Assembly: GCF_014642405.1 (NCBI RefSeq)
Contig: NZ_BMIN01000018.1
Span: forward strand, 1 to 64,000
Direction: 5' to 3'
Origin: Pontibacillus salipaludis
GTDB lineage: Bacteria; Bacillota; Bacilli; Bacillales; BH030062
DNA: 64,000 nucleotides
The translations under genes and the position numbers were made by a program. The notes beneath the pieces are model-generated. The model had not been told where the DNA came from, did not search any database, and was given only the letters and a program-made list of their open reading frames with translations. Positions 62,040 to 64,000 of this stretch are shown in pieces; the stretch's first letter is position 1; the number at the start of each line of letters is the position of its first letter.

Positions 62040-62687
62040 ATGGTAGTGGGTCCGTTTGTCATTTCGTTTTACCTTTTTGCACTCACGATTTCTCTTGTAA
62101 GTGGTGTCCTTTTATTCATGATGACTAGCCCATTTTCTAAATCAGAGACACGCAAAGCTCTTAGTGGGATTAGCGATCTTTTCGTATGGTTACTAATCTT
62201 CATATGGGTTGGAAAAGTCCTTTTAAAATGGGAAGCATTTTGGAAAGACCCTATTTCTATACTTATATATCCTAGCAATCATCAAGCGTTATATATTGGA
62301 TTATTGTTAACCCTATTCTTGAGTTTATGGAGATACGGTTACCGTAAAGGGGCACAGGTGATTGGTAAATCTTTTGTGCTGATCGTGAATTATGCTTTGT
62401 TTGTCTATTCCTTTATGGCAATTATATGGACGTCTTCTGGAATGGTTTATTTAGGAGAATTGGTATTAGCAGGAGTGCTTGTTATTTGGCAGGTGGTTTC
62501 GCTTACTGCAGGATCTCCTCAAAGTTGGTGGTATGGAATGTTTGGAGCGATTATTGCAGGGAAGTTTATGTTGACTTTAATCTTAGGTGAAACGTTTCTC
62601 TTCCATTACAAAGTAGATCTATGGGTTTGGATTTTTATGAGTATTATTTTTGTTTCATTACTTTATATAAAGAAGGTGAGAACATGA
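62040..62687 (+). CDS. Multi-pass membrane protein in a thiol-redox operon
   Basis: A 215-aa protein with about six to seven TM helices (FVISFYLFALTISLVSGVLLFM first). The N-terminal VVGPFVISFYLFAL resembles prolipoprotein-diacylglyceryl-transferase-like folds, but key residues are not evident. No cysteine pair is obvious. ATG 62040 follows AAGGAGG at 12 nt; ATG 62028 is adjacent to that site. It overlaps ccdA by 4 nt (ATGA), so it acts with the CcdA/thioredoxin system. Confidence 0.7.
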   Translation: MVVGPFVISFYLFALTISLVSGVLLFMMTSPFSKSETRKALSGISDLFVWLLIFIWVGKVLLKWEAFWKDPISILIYPSNHQALYIGLLLTLFLSLWRYGYRKGAQVIGKSFVLIVNYALFVYSFMAIIWTSSGMVYLGELVLAGVLVIWQVVSLTAGSPQSWWYGMFGAIIAGKFMLTLILGETFLFHYKVDLWVWIFMSIIFVSLLYIKKVRT

Positions 62688-63430
62688 CGGCTTCTGTATC
62701 AGAACTTACGGTTTGGCTAGCCTTTGCGGCAGGAGTGCTCTCTTTCTTGTCGCCGTGTACGCTACCATTATTTCCGGCTTATTTGTCATATATTACAGGG
62801 GTTAGTGTGAAAGAATTGAAGGATTCTTCTTCGCTTGCTGTAAGGAAGACCTTACTTCTTCATTCCTTATTCTTTTTGCTAGGTGTTTCGTTAATTTTCA
62901 TGGGGCTTGGCATTGGAGTTTCGTTGTTAGGCCAATGGATCCAAGGGTTGTTAACTGGAAGTTCAGGCCTTTTGTTACAACGGTTAGCTGGGATATTCAT
63001 TATTTTAATGGGGTTTTTGATTACAGGGTGGATAAGGATCCCTTTATTTATGAATGAGAAGAGATTGCAAATTGCTAAAAAGCCTGCAGGTTACTTAGGT
63101 ACTGTATTTGTAGGGGTTGGATTTGCGGCTGGATGGACACCTTGTATAGGACCGATTTTCGCCTCTATATTAGTTGTGGCTGGATCAGAGCCGACACAGG
63201 GGGCTCTGTATACGTTTATGTACGTAATCGGATTTTCCGTTCCGTTTCTTGTGCTGTCTTTCTTTCTTGGTTCAACAAGATGGCTCGTCAAATACAGTGA
63301 GCGTTTAATGAAGATTGGCGGCAGTGTGATGATTGGTATGGGTGCTTTGTTGTTCTCTGGTAAAATGGCGAGTCTCTCAAACTACTTGTTACAACTCTTA
63401 GATGGAACTTGGTTTTCAAACTTAGGTTAG
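62684..63430 (+). CDS. ccdA: CcdA/DsbD-like thiol:disulfide transporter
   Basis: A 248-aa membrane protein with six TM helices. Its paired-cysteine proline motifs are SFLSPCTLPLFPAYLSY in TM1 and GWTPCIGPIFASIL in TM4. It moves electrons from cytoplasmic thioredoxin to an outside thioredoxin, as in cytochrome c maturation. ATG 62684 follows AGAAGGTGAG. The next gene encodes such a thioredoxin. Confidence 0.92.
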   Translation: MTASVSELTVWLAFAAGVLSFLSPCTLPLFPAYLSYITGVSVKELKDSSSLAVRKTLLLHSLFFLLGVSLIFMGLGIGVSLLGQWIQGLLTGSSGLLLQRLAGIFIILMGFLITGWIRIPLFMNEKRLQIAKKPAGYLGTVFVGVGFAAGWTPCIGPIFASILVVAGSEPTQGALYTFMYVIGFSVPFLVLSFFLGSTRWLVKYSERLMKIGGSVMIGMGALLFSGKMASLSNYLLQLLDGTWFSNLG

Positions 63431-63440
63431 GAGTGAGCGT

Positions 63441-64000
63441 ATGAATATAAAGCGCATAATAATCGTTACGATCGTTGTAGGAATGTTTGGTTGGGCTATT
63501 TATGACTTTACAAGTAAGGAACAGTCGACGGTTTCAAAAGATGAAGGTCAACGTACAGAAATGCAAGGAGAATCTGTAGAACATGTAGAGGAAGGATTAG
63601 AAGTTGGTCAACAAGCTCCTGATTTTGAAGTGGAAACATTGCAAGGAGAGAAGACATCCTTGTCGAACTATAAGGGGGAGCGGGTAATGCTAAATTTCTG
63701 GGCTACATGGTGCCCGCCGTGTAGAGCTGAAATGCCGGATATGCAGAAGTTTCATGAAAATAAAGAAATTACGATCCTTGCTGTTAACTTAACGGGAACA
63801 GAAGCAAAAGTGGACGATGTTAATGCCTTTAAAGATGAATATGAATTAAGTTTTCCTATTCTATTAGACAGAGAAAATGATATTTCTACTTTGTATCAAA
63901 TCAGACCCATACCGACTACCTATATGATCGATTCAAAAGGAATTATTCGCCACAAGGCGTTAGGGGCTATGAATTATGAGAGAATGGTACAGCAATTCGA
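63441..64000 (+). CDS. ResA/TlpA-like membrane-anchored thioredoxin (runs off the window)
   Basis: About 186 residues are visible with no stop before the right edge. An N-terminal anchor (IIIVTIVVGMFGWAIYDF) and an acidic linker lead to a thioredoxin domain: APDFEVETLQGEK, then NFWATWCPPCRAEMPDM with the CxxC WCPPC, and PIPTTYMIDSKG with the cis-Pro. GGAGTGAGCGT precedes ATG 63441. It is the expected electron acceptor of CcdA. The true C-terminus is missing, so the length cannot be judged. Confidence 0.9.
   Translation, partial: MNIKRIIIVTIVVGMFGWAIYDFTSKEQSTVSKDEGQRTEMQGESVEHVEEGLEVGQQAPDFEVETLQGEKTSLSNYKGERVMLNFWATWCPPCRAEMPDMQKFHENKEITILAVNLTGTEAKVDDVNAFKDEYELSFPILLDRENDISTLYQIRPIPTTYMIDSKGIIRHKALGAMNYERMVQQF

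Overview
The window is a piece of a low-GC Gram-positive chromosome, almost certainly a member of the Bacillaceae. The left part keeps the Bacillus order: rRNA end, tRNAs, tsaE-tsaB-rimI-tsaD, an ABC-F gene (ydiF), rex, ydiL/ydiK and groES-groEL. It also shows CIRCE, Rex, Zur, CcpA-like (cre), SAM-I and purine-riboswitch regulation, TTG/GTG starts behind strong AGGAGG ribosome sites, a CotA-like laccase, a class D sortase pair and murRQP. A marine or halophilic genus such as Halobacillus, Pontibacillus or Thalassobacillus is a guess from overall flavour, not proven.

Layout. 0-0.6 kb: 3' end of 23S rRNA, 5S rRNA, initiator tRNA-Met and tRNA-Asp. 0.8-9.2 kb: t6A-tRNA modification operon, a DnaA-box cluster after tsaD, ydiF, rex, a DHA2 drug exporter and ydiLK. 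9.3-11.6 kb: groESL with a perfect CIRCE element. 11.6-18 kb: an AT-rich accessory island inserted after groEL. It carries (i) a three-gene cassette of unknown type ending in a PD-(D/E)XK nuclease, (ii) a membrane-anchored orphan, and (iii) an ADP-ribosyltransferase-like toxin, small acidic antitoxin and SecB-like chaperone in the order of the CmdTAC anti-phage system. It also holds many copies of a short palindromic (REP-like) repeat and decayed sequence.

18-28 kb: Bcr/CflA exporter, class III fructose bisphosphatase, DUF488 gene, MurNAc catabolism genes murRQP, a NUDIX hydrolase, and a nucleoside hydrolase under a purine riboswitch. 28-31.2 kb: a Zur-controlled zinc-starvation operon (zinc-free S14, an FAD enzyme, a COG0523 GTPase), preceded by a second Zur box and what looks like the stub of another COG0523 gene. 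31.2-34 kb: a CotA-like multicopper oxidase lying between two direct copies of a ~308-bp repeat. 34-42.3 kb: DegV protein, then a gltS-gntR-hydrolase-DUF6282-glcD-glcF operon that looks like an uncharacterised catabolic pathway.

42.3-51.2 kb: glyoxylate-shunt genes aceB-aceA, two small Cys-rich proteins, an acidic LPxTG-type surface protein with its class D sortase, and adhE behind Rex boxes and a cre site. Rex itself is encoded in the window, so NADH sensing and its fermentative target are both visible. 51.2-57.5 kb: ABC-2 exporter, an RlmCD-type rRNA methyltransferase and the SAM-I-controlled metNIQ methionine importer. 57.5-64 kb: a structured repeat, a YfcC-type carrier, small membrane peptides, a general-stress protein, a YhfK-like dehydrogenase, and a CcdA/ResA-type thiol-redox operon that runs off the right edge.

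All function calls come from reading protein motifs, gene order and DNA sites by eye. No database search was run. Start codons were often moved inward to fit the ribosome site, and this is stated where it was done.
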